This document shows positions 1 to 11,800 of a stretch of 64,000 nt of DNA, one piece after another (position 1 is the first letter of the stretch; every line of letters begins with the position of its first letter). The notes beneath the pieces were generated by a model that was given only the letters and a program-made list of their open reading frames with translations, was not told the origin of the DNA and made no database searches. This DNA is from Talpa occidentalis. Taxonomy: Eukaryota; Chordata; Mammalia; Eulipotyphla; Talpidae. Position numbers and translations under genes: made by a program. The stretch is taken from contig NW_023603184.1 of the NCBI RefSeq assembly GCF_014898055.3, positions 113,760,615 to 113,824,614 on the forward strand. Reading direction: 5' to 3'.

Positions 1-425
1 CCACTGAGGTGACCAATGACCATCTTCAGCCAACTCGTAGAGAGGTGGCGCTGCTGCCCTTCCTCTCAGGAGGAGCACTGTGATACCTCCCTGGTAGAGG
101 GGCCACCAGCCTTCACCTGGCCTTTTGCACTCCTAGGTACCTGGAGCCACACTTGTTCCACATGTGTTTGTTTTCCAGGTCTTGGGTCTGTGATCATCCC
201 AGGAGCGCCTCAGATACTGCAGCCACAGCAACAGTGGGTTCTAGCTCACATATGAACCCAGAGCCACTGTTGTTCAACATGTGCCCACCCTCCTGCCAAC
301 TCTACAGCTACTCTAAGAGCTTAAGCCTCACACATCATTACCAACATGTCAGAGAGGACATCTGCACATGGGACACAAATGCCACTGCAAGCACATCTAC
401 AAGTACCAAGATGTGGTTCTTGGAA
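1..425. other. GC-richer segment of unknown origin at the left edge
   Basis: This stretch is clearly richer in G and C than the following 1.5 kb. It is open for 79 codons on the plus strand, but the predicted peptide has no domain I recognise. It contains an imperfect direct repeat: positions 144-166 and 261-283 share GAGCCAC, TTGTTC and ACATGTG, spaced 117 bases. It may be an old repeat, for instance a LINE-1 5' region, because an L1 ORF2 relic follows directly. It could also be the end of an LTR that continues beyond base 1. I cannot assign it. Confidence 0.3.
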
Positions 426-429
426 ATTT

Positions 430-515
430 TAAAAAGATCCCATTTAAAATAACATCAGAAAGTATAAAATATTTAGTGATAAACTTATCCAAGGAGGTAA
501 AAGACTCATTTCTAA
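430..515 (+). repeat. Short LINE-1 ORF2 relic
   Basis: Translating this stretch on the plus strand gives IPFKITSESIKYLVINLSKE, which resembles the L1 ORF2 segment around [20 protein letters not shown] as I remember it. Only about 85 bases match; the L1 sequence expected on either side is missing. It is a small, isolated, decayed fragment. Confidence 0.6.
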
Positions 516-1984
516 AAATTTGTCAGAGATGTTATATATTCCTTCTTAAATATTTCACACAAATTTTAACTTATACAATAACTTCAGGTTTCTTCGAAGC
601 TGACAGTTAATTTCATTAAATAATTCAGTGACAAAATTTTGAGGTCTTTACCTATTCATTTGTGTAATAGAAAAAAATTATTGGATGTGTGCACAATCAC
701 TGTCTAGGAACTAAATTTCCTGTCAGGGACTATGTAAGGTTAATATCTACATGTTTAAAAGTTGCTTAAAAGTTATTTTGTCAAAGCATAATATATGCCA
801 TCTGTAAAAAATAGGTGGGTAGGGAACTGTCTACATTAGTTGTCAAGCAAATAGTATCTGTGAAATCTCAACTTTGATGTACTAGTCACATTTTTAAATA
901 TACGTTAAGTAAACATAAAATTAGCAAATTTCCATTCCTTTTTTTCTCTATTTCTTTAATATTTTAGTTATTCAAGTTGGGTGTATTGGTCTGCTCTGCA
1001 CTCTAGTTGGGGTTGAATACCTTTTATTCCCAAAATATTTGTTCTCCAGATCTAACCAGTTGACTGTTTTACCCTTAGAGGAAGTCTATAATGAAATAAA
1101 ATAAAGTACTTTTACTTTCCAGGGGACTGACATGAAAAGTGAAGAGTTTGGATAAGTGGAGGAAATGTCTAAACCATGTCAAAGCATGGTAAAGAATATT
1201 CTCTCAGATATGGCAAAGCTAGAAAAAAAAATATGAGAACAGTAGAAGGGAATTGGAAGAACAGCTCGAATAAAGTTTTCCCAGTTTGTTTATAAATAGT
1301 GCACTAAAGAAACATTTCTTTAGACATCTGGGATTATTATAGTATCTGTTTCAGTATCTTCGGATTTAATGCTTTAGAAAGGTTAAACAAATGTGTCAGT
1401 GACAGACACCACAGATGCAGTAGCTGGGACAAAGCGTTGTATTCTTGTGTCTGAAATATATAAACTTTGTCTCTTGTTTCCTTGGGCAGGGAAAACTTAC
1501 ATCCTCCACTAATATATCTTGCATTTTACTCAGGAAAGATGGGAGGCGTTAGTGATCTACTATCATGGAGATTTCGCATGGGAAAAGAAAAACATTGGCC
1601 CAGTGAATGAGAGTAACTAGATAAAATGATTGCAATCTATTGTATTACTCTCTGAGTCCACCCAATTATGTCATGGAACAAGATATCGCATATATATACA
1701 AAGGAATTACTATTCAACACAAGACACATTTGTTCCTTGATCATATCAAATATATAAAAGTAGAGGTTAGTGTTTATTTTGCTATGTGTATCTCAGTATG
1801 GACGTGGAGATTACTGGAAAAAATGTTAATCTGATATAACATATATCAAGTCAAAGTGTCATTAGATATTTTGTTCCTTCTGAAATTATAAGTGTATTGT
1901 TTTAGGAACCATATTAGTGATGTTGCATTGTTCTTTGGTATCTTATTACTTTAAAGAAAGATTTATTTTAGTTTGCAAACATTT
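516..1984. other. Intergenic, nothing recognised
   Basis: AT-rich single-copy-looking sequence. The only sizeable open frame (64 codons, 1640-1834) has no family resemblance. I see no SINE, no tRNA and no splice-bounded coding stretch. Confidence 0.5.
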
Positions 1985-4600
1985 AAATTTTTTTTCATTG
2001 AAGTAACCTTGGTTTATTACATATACATATATGTATTATATGTGTATGTATGTATGTTTCAGGTTTACAGACTTAATATACCAACACCCACATATATTAC
2101 TTTTGCTCATCACCATAAATATAGTTTCCATCTATCACCACACATTTGACTCCTTTTACCCATTTACTCATCCTCCTTCCCTCTTCCCTTCTGGTAACAA
2201 CTATTTTGTTTTTCAGTCTCAGAGTTTGATTTTTTTGGGCTTGTTTGTTTTGTTTCTTCTATGAATGAGTGAAGTCTTTCTCAATCTGACTTACTTCACT
2301 TAGTATAGTTCCCTGTAGATCTATCCATTTTGTTACAAATGGTGGAATATAAATATAAAAATATCTAGATTTTTTTTAATAATTCAGTATTTCATTGGGT
2401 ATTATGAATCACATCTTCATCCACTTCTCTGTCAGTGGGCTTTTACATTCCAGCTCTTGGTTATAGTGATTAACACTGCAGTGAACATGGGGCTGCATAT
2501 TGTGGGTCTGTTAGATTTAAGTGACCTGCTTGGCCACTATTCTTAATTACCTGCAGTTCTGCATTCCTATACAAGGTCAGAACTGCCCAGTCAATCAGTC
2601 ATAGCCAAACCTTACAAGATGCCTTTCAAATCAATCAAGAGCAGGAAGCTTGATCACCCTGGGAAAGGTATGCATCACGAGGTGTGACTGGGAACACCCG
2701 GGGGGCCATTGATTGATGTATGACAAGGGACCTCAGAAGCTGATCAGTCGAATGTCTTCTTGATAAGATTAGAACCATGGCCAGGAGTCTGGGGTTTGGT
2801 TTCTATAACACTTGGTTGTCAAGCAGATAAGACTCATGTCCCCCTGAATCCCTAGATGACAAAAACACATTCTTTATTTTCACCTATCTTTTTCTCTTTG
2901 TCCTCCTATCCCACAAAACTGATGCTCTATGATTATTCTATCACTAAAAAGGCCAGAATCTTGCTTGTTCAGCAGCATCCCACATTGCACAGTCTGCTCC
3001 ATGGCTCCCATTTATCAGTGTGGTGTTGCTGATGCAATAGTATATATCTTTTCACATTAGTGTTTTCATATTGTTCATATAAAAACCTAACGATGTAATA
3101 CCTGGATCATATCATATCTCTAGTTCTCACTTTTTGAGGAATCGCCATACTGTTTCTGTAAAGAAAGATTTTTATATTGAACCACAGCTTTCATAGCAAT
3201 TTCCCCTCAGGCCATATCAAGAGCTTTTATTGTTTTGTATTAATTTGAAAAGAATAGAGAGCCTATTTCTCTTATTTGGTTTATGAACTTTTCCGTGTAG
3301 TCTCGAAATCATTGAGAAAAAGCCATATTGAGAGTGAGTCCATTTTGCTGTCATTTTTTTAAAACTGGGTTACTTGGTTTTGTTGTTAAATTGGATGAGA
3401 TCTTTACCTACCTTTGACATTAACATTTGTCAGTTGTGTGATGAGTGTGAATATTTTCTTCCATTCAGTAGGATGTCTTTATAATCTTTCTGCTAATATT
3501 TTATTTTGCCTTGTAAAAATTCTTTTATATGAAGTAGTCCTTATTGTTTAGTTTTGCTTTACTTTCCCTTGCCATAGGAGTGGAGTCCCCAAAGACATTT
3601 TGTATCATTGACACCACAAAATGCATTGATAATACTCTCTTCGATGTATTGTATTGTTGCAGGTATTATATCTAAGCCTTTCATTTACTTGAATTTATTG
3701 TTATGATGTAATTAGAGTGATCTAACTTCATTATTTTATATGTACCCAGTTTCCTCAGCACCATTTGTTAGAGAATTTCCATTCTTCATTGAGTGTTAAT
3801 GGTTCCTTTTTCCTAAATTAAGTATTGATATATGTATGGATTTATTTCTGAGCTTTGATTCTGTTCCATTGATCTGTGTGTCTATTTTTATTCTAATACC
3901 ACATTATTTTAATGTGCTGCTCTATAATGTAGCTTGAAATCAAGTACCATGATGCCTTCATTTTTCATGTATTTTTCTCAGAGTTGTATTAGCTATTCAG
4001 AGACTTTTATGATTCCATGTAAATTTTAATATTTTGGTTCTATTTTCTTCAAGAATATCATTGGGATTTTAATGGGGATTGTATTAAATTCAAACATTGC
4101 CTTTGGTAAGATAGTCATTTTACTATATTTATTCTTCCCATCCATAAACACAGAATAACTTTACATCTCTTATACCTTGTTCTATATCTTTTAGTAGTAT
4201 CTTATAGTTTTTGTTGTATAAAACCTTCACCTTAGTTCCTGGTATTTAATTCTTTTTGATGCAACTATGAATGGAGTTATTTTCTGAATTTATTTTCTCA
4301 TTCATTTTCTTATTCATTATTTGTATATAAAAATACAAGATGTCTTTTTGTGTTAATTTTATAACCTTTACTGTATTTATCTACTTGTTTTTTAGTGAAG
4401 CCTTCAGGGCTTTCTGCATGTCATATCCTATCGTATCATGTGCAAATAACGGAAGTTTCACTCTTTTCCAATCTGAATTCTTTTTCTTATGTGGAATAAT
4501 TGCTGTAGCTAAAACTAGAGCTGTAGATTAAGTAGAAGTGATGACAATGGCCTCCTTGCCATGTTCCTGATTTTAAAAGGAAAGTTAGTAGAATTAGAAT
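1985..4600 (-). repeat. Old LINE-1, 3' half, minus strand, interrupted
   Basis: The plus strand reads as antisense L1: the 3' UTR text near 2190-2300 (tctatgaatgagtgaagtct, acttcacttagtatag), then ORF2 landmarks such as GAATCGCCATACTG near 3140, CAGTAGGATGTCTTT near 3465, CAGCACCATTTGTT near 3758 and TTCCATTGATCTGTGTG near 3865. All reading frames are broken by many stops, so this is an old L1M-type copy. It is split by a solo LTR (2501-3040). A stretch at about 3157-3335 also does not match L1 and replaces the expected sequence. The right end fades near 4560-4700. Confidence 0.85.
2501..3040 (+). mobile_element. Probable solo LTR (copy 1), inserted in the old L1
   Basis: The L1 text breaks after GGGCTGCATAT at 2500 and resumes as TATATATCTTTTCACATTAG at 3041, which is continuous L1 once a 4-5 base duplication (about CATAT/TATAT) is allowed. 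The insert starts TGTGGGTCTG. It has a related copy at 19603-20072, which lacks about 70 bases present here around 2620-2700. Length, clean insertion and short duplication suggest a solo LTR of an endogenous retrovirus-like element. No internal retroviral genes are seen. Orientation is arbitrary (TG start on plus). The exact 3' edge is uncertain. Confidence 0.55.
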
Positions 4601-4786
4601 ATAGAAAATCCTGAAAGTCATTTTAGGATTTTCAGTTTTATCTTTATGGTAATGGGGAATCTTTGAATGGTTTTCAGCTTATTTTAGTCATAGTAACAGT
4701 AGTGAAGTTGGTTATGATGATAGCATTGAGCGCTTATCAAGAGGTAAGTACATATATGCATGACTTAATTTAGCCTTGTAAGGCAT

Positions 4787-4883
4787 ATGCTTTTCTTTTT
4801 TTTAATTAATTTTTTTATTAAGATTTTTATTTTTTTATTTATACAATAGCTGGGGGCACAGGAGGCCCCAGATGCTTTTCTTT
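4787..4883 (-). repeat. Internally deleted SINE with intact target duplication
   Basis: The 12-base repeat ATGCTTTTCTTT occurs at 4787-4798 and 4872-4883. Between the copies are only the tail and a little 3' body of the local SINE family (TTAAGATTTTTATT, ATTTATACAATAGCTGGGG) joined to the head complement (AGGAGGCCCC) at about 4860-4870. The roughly 200-base middle, including the A and B boxes, is absent. The element is on the minus strand. Confidence 0.8.
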
Positions 4884-5004
4884 ACCACTAAAGATGTGAG
4901 AAGGAAACTCAAAAGCAATAAGTGAAATGTAGATGCACAGTCAGTAAGAATACCTGGGAGAATTTTACACAAAGACCATGCTATTTCACCTTCAACATCA
5001 CATA

Positions 5005-5084
5005 CATTTGTAGAAGTGTGAACCTATACCCCTAAAACATATGCAGTGTTGTAAATAAAAATCACCTCAGTAAACACAATTTTA
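5005..5084 (+). repeat. LINE 3'-end-like repeat (copy 1)
   Basis: It shares AACCTATACCCCT, CAGTGTTG and TCACCTCA in the same order with 11717-11800, and ends in an A-rich AATAAAA-type tail. This looks like the 3' terminus of an old LINE. The family name is not certain. Confidence 0.5.
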
Positions 5085-7139
5085 AAAATAAAACATTAAT
5101 GGTAAAATTGATAAATAAATTGAAATCAGGTAGACTTGTAGCAGCAGTACAATACAAAGAGAAATATTGAGTTCTGTGCAATGGAAGAGAAAAAGTATCC
5201 AGTATGAGAGATAATTAGGAGATATAATCTATAGGGCTTAATAATAAATTGTTGGGGGAAAGGATTAGTAGACAGTCATTTCCATCTTAGTTCATCATAT
5301 GGGACTAGAGAGAAGTAGCTATGGAAATGTCAAGTTCAACCTTAGCCATGTTGAATTCAACACCAATGTGACTTCCAAATCTTAAAGTCTGGCTGGAAGT
5401 TGGAATATGGCTTTCCATTTCTGAAAAAAAATTCTGGACTGTTGATTAAAATTGTTTCTATTTTGGTCTTTATTAAAGTCAGAAAAAATTAGCAGAATAG
5501 TACTAACGATAGAATAGGGAGTAAAAGTAGATTTTTCACATTTTTGACACAGGATGAAGTCAGACACATAAATTGGAAGAAAGGAAACATAGACTGCATA
5601 TAAAAAACTCAAGGTGTTTGACTATATGAGTGTATGTAATACTAGGAGATATGGTTTATAAAACTGAGAGAGCTTGATGGGAAATAGATAGTGGGCTTTA
5701 CACAATGGAAATAGAAATACTAAACAAACAAAAAACAAGAAGAAAGAATGTGAAAGAGAACATACTTAATAGACTAATATCCCTGAAACACAAGAAGGGA
5801 TTTGAGCACAGATAGGGGGATGTAGTAAGAACACTTCTAATTCGGTATTGGATAGACTGATTGTAGTTTGAAGAACAGGCAATTTGCAGCGGGGGCCATT
5901 TCTCCAATGTGACTGTTTTTCTTTGATGGTGGTGGCTGGGTTGCTGCAAGGAAAGTTGTGCACACTGGTGTTTACTTAAGGCAAGTGTTGTGAGCAGTAC
6001 TTTGTAACAAGATACAGATGTAGAGGCAATTTTTATAATGAAATCAGAATAGAGGTACAATGAAGAATTTTGAGAGGGAGGGAACTAGTTCATAATGGTT
6101 ACTTCAGTTTAAGTTTTACTTTACAAAGTATCGTTTCCAAGTTCAGAAATCTAGGTGGCCTTTAAATGTAATTAATTACCTCTCAAGAGCCGTGTCTGTT
6201 TCTTCCTATTAAGTGTGTTTTCTAGTTCTATTATGTTGCTTAAGCTTTTTTTCTGTGATTCTTCCTATTGCTTTCTCATTGAATTTTCTTATCTTTTCTC
6301 ACATTTGTTTCCTTGTGATAGAGTAGAGCTCATTCCTTCTGGCTCCTTTAGTAGCAAAAACATATTTATTTCACTGAAAGATTTGCTTTTCGATTGTGGA
6401 AGGGTGATGTGTTGGAGTGGGGAGAAAAAGTGTTTCCAGAGCAAGAGAAAGGGTGTGAATGGAAATATGGAAAAGTGAGTTAGGTTATATCTCTAGACAT
6501 TTATCTGCTATTTTTTCACTGCTATTTAAATGATGACATTTTTGATAACATTGGCAATAACATAAGAGACCTTTTTTTCCTGATTTTTAATATAGCCTTC
6601 AGTAGATTAAATGGCCCAAGTTATACCATAAATTCAAGAAATTTAAAGGGAGGACACAATTCCTCAGTAAATTTTGAGAAAATATGAGAGTTTAATTTCA
6701 ATGCCCGACAGAAACTTTATGTATGAAATAGGTAAGAGTTACTTTGTGACTTGTAAAATGAAATACCTTATATATACATGATGGTAGATTTTGTAATAGC
6801 ATAAATATTATTATATAAGAAGGATTGTACAAGAATATTATGTGAAAAGGGTTAATGCCAGTTAGAAATCACGAAGAAAGTAAAGTTATTCAAGTATTTC
6901 ATTTTACTATTTAGAAGCTTCACCTAAGTTTTTCTATTTTGATTCCAAAGCAGTATGGTTGCTTTGCTTTTGAGAGTAAGCGAAAGTTTTACCACACATT
7001 ATCTCAGATGACAAAATAACAGTTTTTGTTTTTGTATAAGTAATATGGCAATACTTTAATAGTGTTTATATTTGTCTGAAAGTAACTTCAATGCCAGAGT
7101 GACTATATTCCATATTCACATAGTTTATGTATAGAAAAT
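5085..7139. other. Intergenic, nothing recognised
   Basis: Open frames of 60-120 codons occur on both strands here (for example 5698-6060 minus, 6215-6478 plus). None has recognisable motifs, a plausible start context or splice-bounded structure, and they are AT-rich chance frames. No SINE or L1 was recognised. Confidence 0.5.
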
Positions 7140-7310
7140 AATCAAGGATGATTCCACACCATCCCTGTCCTTCATATCACTTATATTGTAAATCCTCATG
7201 ATTCTTGTTACTTTAAAAAACAGTACTCTTATTTATTTTAATTAACATTTAGCACAGAGCTCAAGAGGTAATAAATTCTCAACAAAATTTTGTTGAATGA
7301 ATTAATGAAA
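7140..7310 (+). repeat. L2 3'-end relic
   Basis: The text TTAGCACAGAGCTCAAGAGG, then AATAAATTCTCAACAAAA and TTGTTGAATGAATTAATG, follows the L2 terminal pattern (GCACAGTGCCTGGCACATAG, CAATAAATATTTGTTGAATG). It is strongly decayed. Confidence 0.55.
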
Positions 7311-7374
7311 TTGGAACTGTTCCAATTCAATTTGGCCAGTTTCTGAATGGAATTTGTAGAGATGAATGAGATTT

Positions 7375-8540
7375 GATTTTTTTATTATTTTTTAAATAAA
7401 TTTTATTTTTATATTCCCCATACAATTGCAACCCCCTTATTTTGACCCCAATACCTCCCCTCCCCTCCCTCTACCCCCCATAGAGTGTCTCTGGTTCATA
7501 GTTTTTTGTTGATTTTGATTTTCACTTTCTTATAGTTATTCATTTTCCTGGTCCCTTATTTAGGTTTTCTAGATTCCTGCTATGAGTGAGACCATCCGGT
7601 ATTTTTCTTTTTCTTTCTGGTTTATTTCGCTGCGCATGATCCTTTCCAGCGCCATCCATGTTGCTGCACATTGCATGTGTTTATCTTTTTTGAATGCTGA
7701 GTAATATTCCATGGTGTATATGTACCACATCTTCTTGATCCAGTCATCTATTTTTGGGCACTTGGGTTGTTTCCAAAGCTTAGCTATTGTAAATAGTGCT
7801 GCTATAAACAGAGGCATGCAGGTGCTCTTTGGAATTGATGTTTCTGTGTCCTTTGGGTAAATACCTAGGAGTGGAATTGCTGGGTCATATGAAGCTCTAT
7901 GTTTAGTAGGTCTAGAAATCTCCACACAGCTCTCCATAGTGGTTGGACCAGTTTGCACTCCCACCAACAGTGCAGAAGAGTTCCTTTTTCTCCACATCCT
8001 CGCCAAAATTTGTTGTTGCTAGGTTTTTTAATATGTGGCATTCTCACTGGTGTAAGATGGTATCTCATGGTAGTTTTGATTTGCATTTCCCTGATTACAA
8101 GTGATGCTGAACATTTTTTCATATGCCTGTTGGCCATTTGCATTTCCTCTTCAGAGAAGTTTCTTTTTAGCTCTTCTGCCCATTTTTTGACTGGATTATT
8201 TTCTTTGTTGTTGTTGAGTCTCATCAGCTCTTTGCAGATTATTGTGATCAGTCCTTTATCATTAGTGTTGGGTGCAAAAATGTTCTCCCAGTTGGTGGGG
8301 TTTCTCTTTGTTTTTGTTATCGTCTCTTTTGCTGTGCAGAAGCTCTTTAATTTGATGTAGTCCCAGCTGTTCATCTTTGCCTTCACTATCACTGCTTTGG
8401 GTGATGTGTCTGTAAAGATGTCTTTGATGTACATATCACGTAGTGTTTCACCTATATTTCCTTCTATGTATTTTATGGTTTCAGGTCTTATGTCTAGTTC
8501 TTTGATCCATTTTGAGTTGGTTTTTGTGCATGGTGTTAAA
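7375..8540 (-). mobile_element. Young 5'-truncated LINE-1, minus strand (left arm of inverted pair)
   Basis: The minus strand encodes the C-terminal part of L1 ORF2 ([14 protein letters not shown] start, [12 protein letters not shown] near the middle, [18 protein letters not shown], end SLIAGI), followed by a G-rich 3' UTR (antisense C-tract at 7450-7485) and an A-tail seen as T-rich sequence at 7375-7405. Compared with its partner at 8986-10139 it is about 95% identical at protein level, but lacks one C near 7890, which shifts the frame between the stretch ending in NIELH and the stretch starting SYDPAIP. It cannot code for a working enzyme. It is truncated at its 5' end, where it abuts the plus-strand L1. 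Confidence 0.93.
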
Positions 8541-10139
8541 TGGATTGGAAGAATAAACATTATTAAAATGGCCATCCTACCAAAAGCAATATACAGATTC
8601 AATGCTATTCCAATCAAAATTTCAATGTCATTCTTCAAAGAAATAGAACAATTATTGATGAAATTCATATGGAATCACCAAAAACCCCAAATAGCCAAAG
8701 CTCTCCTGAAAAAAAAAAAAGAAGGGAATGGAAGCATCACACTCCCAGACTTCAAACTATACTACAAAGTCATAATCATCAAAACTGCATGGTATTGGAA
8801 CAAGAACAGACATACAGACCAATAGAATCGAATAGAAAATCCAGAAATAAACCCACAGATTTATGGTCAACTAATCTTTGACAAAGGAGCAAAGACTATG
8901 CATTGGAGCAAAGAAAGTTTATTCAATAAATGGTTCTGGGAAAACTGGGTTGCTACATGCAAAATAATAAAGCTTGACCACTACCTCACACCATACACAA
9001 AAATCAACTCAAAATGGATTAAAGAACTAGACATAAGACCTGAAACCATAAAATACATAGAAGGAAATATAGGCGAAACTCTACGTGATATGCACATCAA
9101 GGACATCTTTACAGACACATCACCCAAAACAGTGATAGTGAAGGCAAAGATAAATAGATGGGACTACATCAAATTCAAGAGTTTCTGCACAGCAAAAGAG
9201 ACAATAACCAAAACAAAGAGAAACCCCACCAACTGGGAGAACATTTTTGCACCCAACACTAATGATAAAGGACTGATCACAAAAATCTGCAAAGAGCTGA
9301 TGAGACTCAACAACAACAAAGAAAATAATCCAGTCAAAAAATGGGCAGAAGAGCTAAAAAGAAACTTCTCTGAAGAGGAAATGCAAATGGCCAACAGGCA
9401 TATGAAAAAATGTTCAGCATCACTTGTAATCAGGGAAATGCAAATCAAAACTACCATGAGATACCATCTTACACCAGTGAGAATGCCACATATTAAAAAA
9501 CCTAGCAACATCAAATGTTGGCGAGGATGTGGAGAAAAAGGAACTCTTCTGCACTGTTGGTGGGAGTGCAAACTGGTCCAACCACTATGGAGAGCTGTGT
9601 GGAGATTTCTGGACCTACTAAACATAGAGCTTCCATATGACCCAGCAATTCCACTCCTAGGTATTTACCCAAAGGACAAAGAAACATCAATTCCAAAGAG
9701 CACCTGCATGCCTCTGTTTATAGCAGCACTATTTACAATAGCTAAGCTTTGGAAACAACCCAAGTGCCCAAAAATAGATGACTGGATCAAGAAGATGTGG
9801 TACATATACACCATGGAATATTACTCAGCATTCAAAAAAGATAAACACATGCAATGTGCAGCAACATGGATGGCGCTGGAAGGGATCATGCGCAGCGAAA
9901 TAAGCCAGAAAGAAAAAGAAAAATACCGGATGGCCTCACTCATAGCAGGAATCTAGAAAACTTAAATAAGGGACCATGAAAATGAATATCTGTAAGAAAG
10001 TGAAAATCAAAATCAACAACAAAATATGAACCAGAGACACTCTATGGGGTTGGAGGACGGGAAGGTGAGGGATGGGGTCAAAATAAGGGGATTGCAATTG
10101 TATGAGGAATAAAAAAATAAAATTTATTTAAAAAAAAAG
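8541..10139 (+). mobile_element. Young 5'-truncated LINE-1, plus strand (right arm of inverted pair)
   Basis: The element begins in mid-ORF2 (TGGATTGGAAGAATAAAC, encoding [20 protein letters not shown]). It runs in one frame to the ORF2 stop at 9954-9956, except for a TAG at 8823-8825 where a Trp codon is usual. A long open stretch at 8898-9956 (352 codons) covers the ORF2 C-terminal region. A purine-rich, G-rich 3' UTR (about 10048-10080) and an A-rich tail at 10110-10138 follow. About 1.15 kb (8986-10139) is the reverse complement of the left L1. No ORF1, endonuclease or main RT core is present, so it is a dead fragment of a recently active family. Confidence 0.95.
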
Positions 10140-11716
10140 AATGATGCTTGACTACTACCTAACATCATGTTAGTGTTTCTTTAGAGAGATCCAATGTTAG
10201 TCTAATTAGTGTTCCTTATAGTTTTTCTCAGAAATAAATTCTTATTCCACAAGACGTAGTTATTGTGATTGCATCTTTTGCTTAAAATATATTATCATTC
10301 TGTAAATCACAAAGAAATTGATATTTCTTATACATGATATTTGGAAAAATATATAAATGTGGAGACTATAGTTAATAATACTACAATGCATAATTCCAAG
10401 ACTGGAAGTATTTTTGAGTATTATCATCCTATACAAACATTGTCCCTTCTCAATTTTTTAAAAATTATAATTTTATATCAATTTTATTCTTACCTCAGTC
10501 TCTTAATACTCTACACTCATTTGTTTCTACATCCTCATAATTCATGTACCTCTTGAATTTGGCTTTTACTACCACATCCCTTAGTAACATGTTTCTATTC
10601 ATTTAACATGTTTTACATTCACTTTTCATCTTTTTTTTAGTAAATTCTTAGCAACTTCCATCACTTTTTATGGTTGAAGTGGGTAATTTGATGATATTTG
10701 GTTGTAGTTGACTAAATCCCTGACATACTTATATTCTGTTTTGCTCATCGCCATTCCTTTTTTATCATTTTCTAAACAAAGAAATTCCGAAGAGTAATAT
10801 TGAATGGGAAAAGTTATAACTTTATGTTTAACTAAATCAGTGATAGTAACCCTCATTTCTAAGCACTTACAGAAGTGTATCATCATATGACCCAACCCAA
10901 AAGCCTCTAAGTAGCTCTTCTTTTTTTTTGCTTTCATTCAATCACATATAGTTATTGGGAATCTGATATAGGTAACTGTGCAAGGCCGTGAATCAATGAG
11001 TAAACAACAAAAATTAGTTAAATAAACAGAGAGTATCTAAGTAGCTCTTCTTACTACTCCAAGCTCAATAGGAAAATGAATTAATCCCAAATATCACATA
11101 GTGATATTAAACTTCTCAAAATGAATCTTTTCTTCTTTGGATGAAGTTCCAAAGTAACTAAAGTCCATCACTCTTGTCTCTCATTTTGTTTTATTTGTTC
11201 ATCTCAGATTTTCAAGTGTCTGGGTGGTCTGAATTCCTCCTACAGCATTTGCAACATGGGCTACTTTTTCTGGAATGGGTGTAGCCATTTCAGCACATCC
11301 AAATTTGATTCATTCAATCTCATTTTTAATGGTTTCCACTTATCCAAAATTTAAAAGACTAACCAGTTTCACAAAACAGTTCAACACTCAATAAATTTAG
11401 AAGACAGCAATTACAGAATTATATCATCTAAACTTAATGTCCCTTATATTGATAAAAATAATGTACCTAGATCCCATTACATTCTGATCCCTTCTGTTTT
11501 AAACAGTCATAGACAACAGCAATGGCTCAGTTATTTGACATAAACAGGCATTACAGAGAACACGTTAAGATCAAGAAAACAAAGAACCCTAAAACCTAAA
11601 ACTTCCTGGTTTCTGCCTCCTCTATGCAGTCCATGGCAGGTGGTCAGAGCCAAAACTACGTGGGGTAAACTCCATTCAGAAAGCTATTATCAGTGGTGGC
11701 TGGGATCTAATTTCAC
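10140..11716. other. Intergenic, mostly unrecognised
   Basis: AT-rich. A weak L2-like stretch (TTCATTCAATCACATATAG and AATGAGTAAACAACAAAAA) lies at about 10930-11035. The phrase CTAAGTAGCTCTTCTT occurs at about 10906 and again at 11036. No gene was seen. Confidence 0.45.
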
Positions 11717-11800
11717 ACATTTGAAGAGGTGTAAACCTATACCCCTGAAACAGGTGGAGTGTTGAAAACCCAAGTCACCTCAATAAAAATAAATTTTCAA
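11717..11800 (+). repeat. LINE 3'-end-like repeat (copy 2)
   Basis: It contains GAGGTGTAAACCTATACCCC and CAAGTCACCTCAATAAAAAT, matching the segment at 5005-5084 in order and spacing at roughly 80%. It ends in an A-rich tail. Confidence 0.5.

Noticed and set aside
5698..6060. 120-codon minus-strand frame
   Set aside because: No recognisable motif or domain and an overlapping competing frame at 5766-5963; typical of chance in this window.
7899..8360. 153-codon plus-strand frame, and its twin at 9164-9625 on minus
   Set aside because: Both are antisense shadows of L1 ORF2; they match each other only because the L1 copies are inverted repeats.
8898..9956. 352-codon frame as a functional gene
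   Set aside because: It is the C-terminal part of L1 ORF2 in a 5'-truncated element with an upstream in-frame TAG; no promoter, ORF1 or catalytic core.
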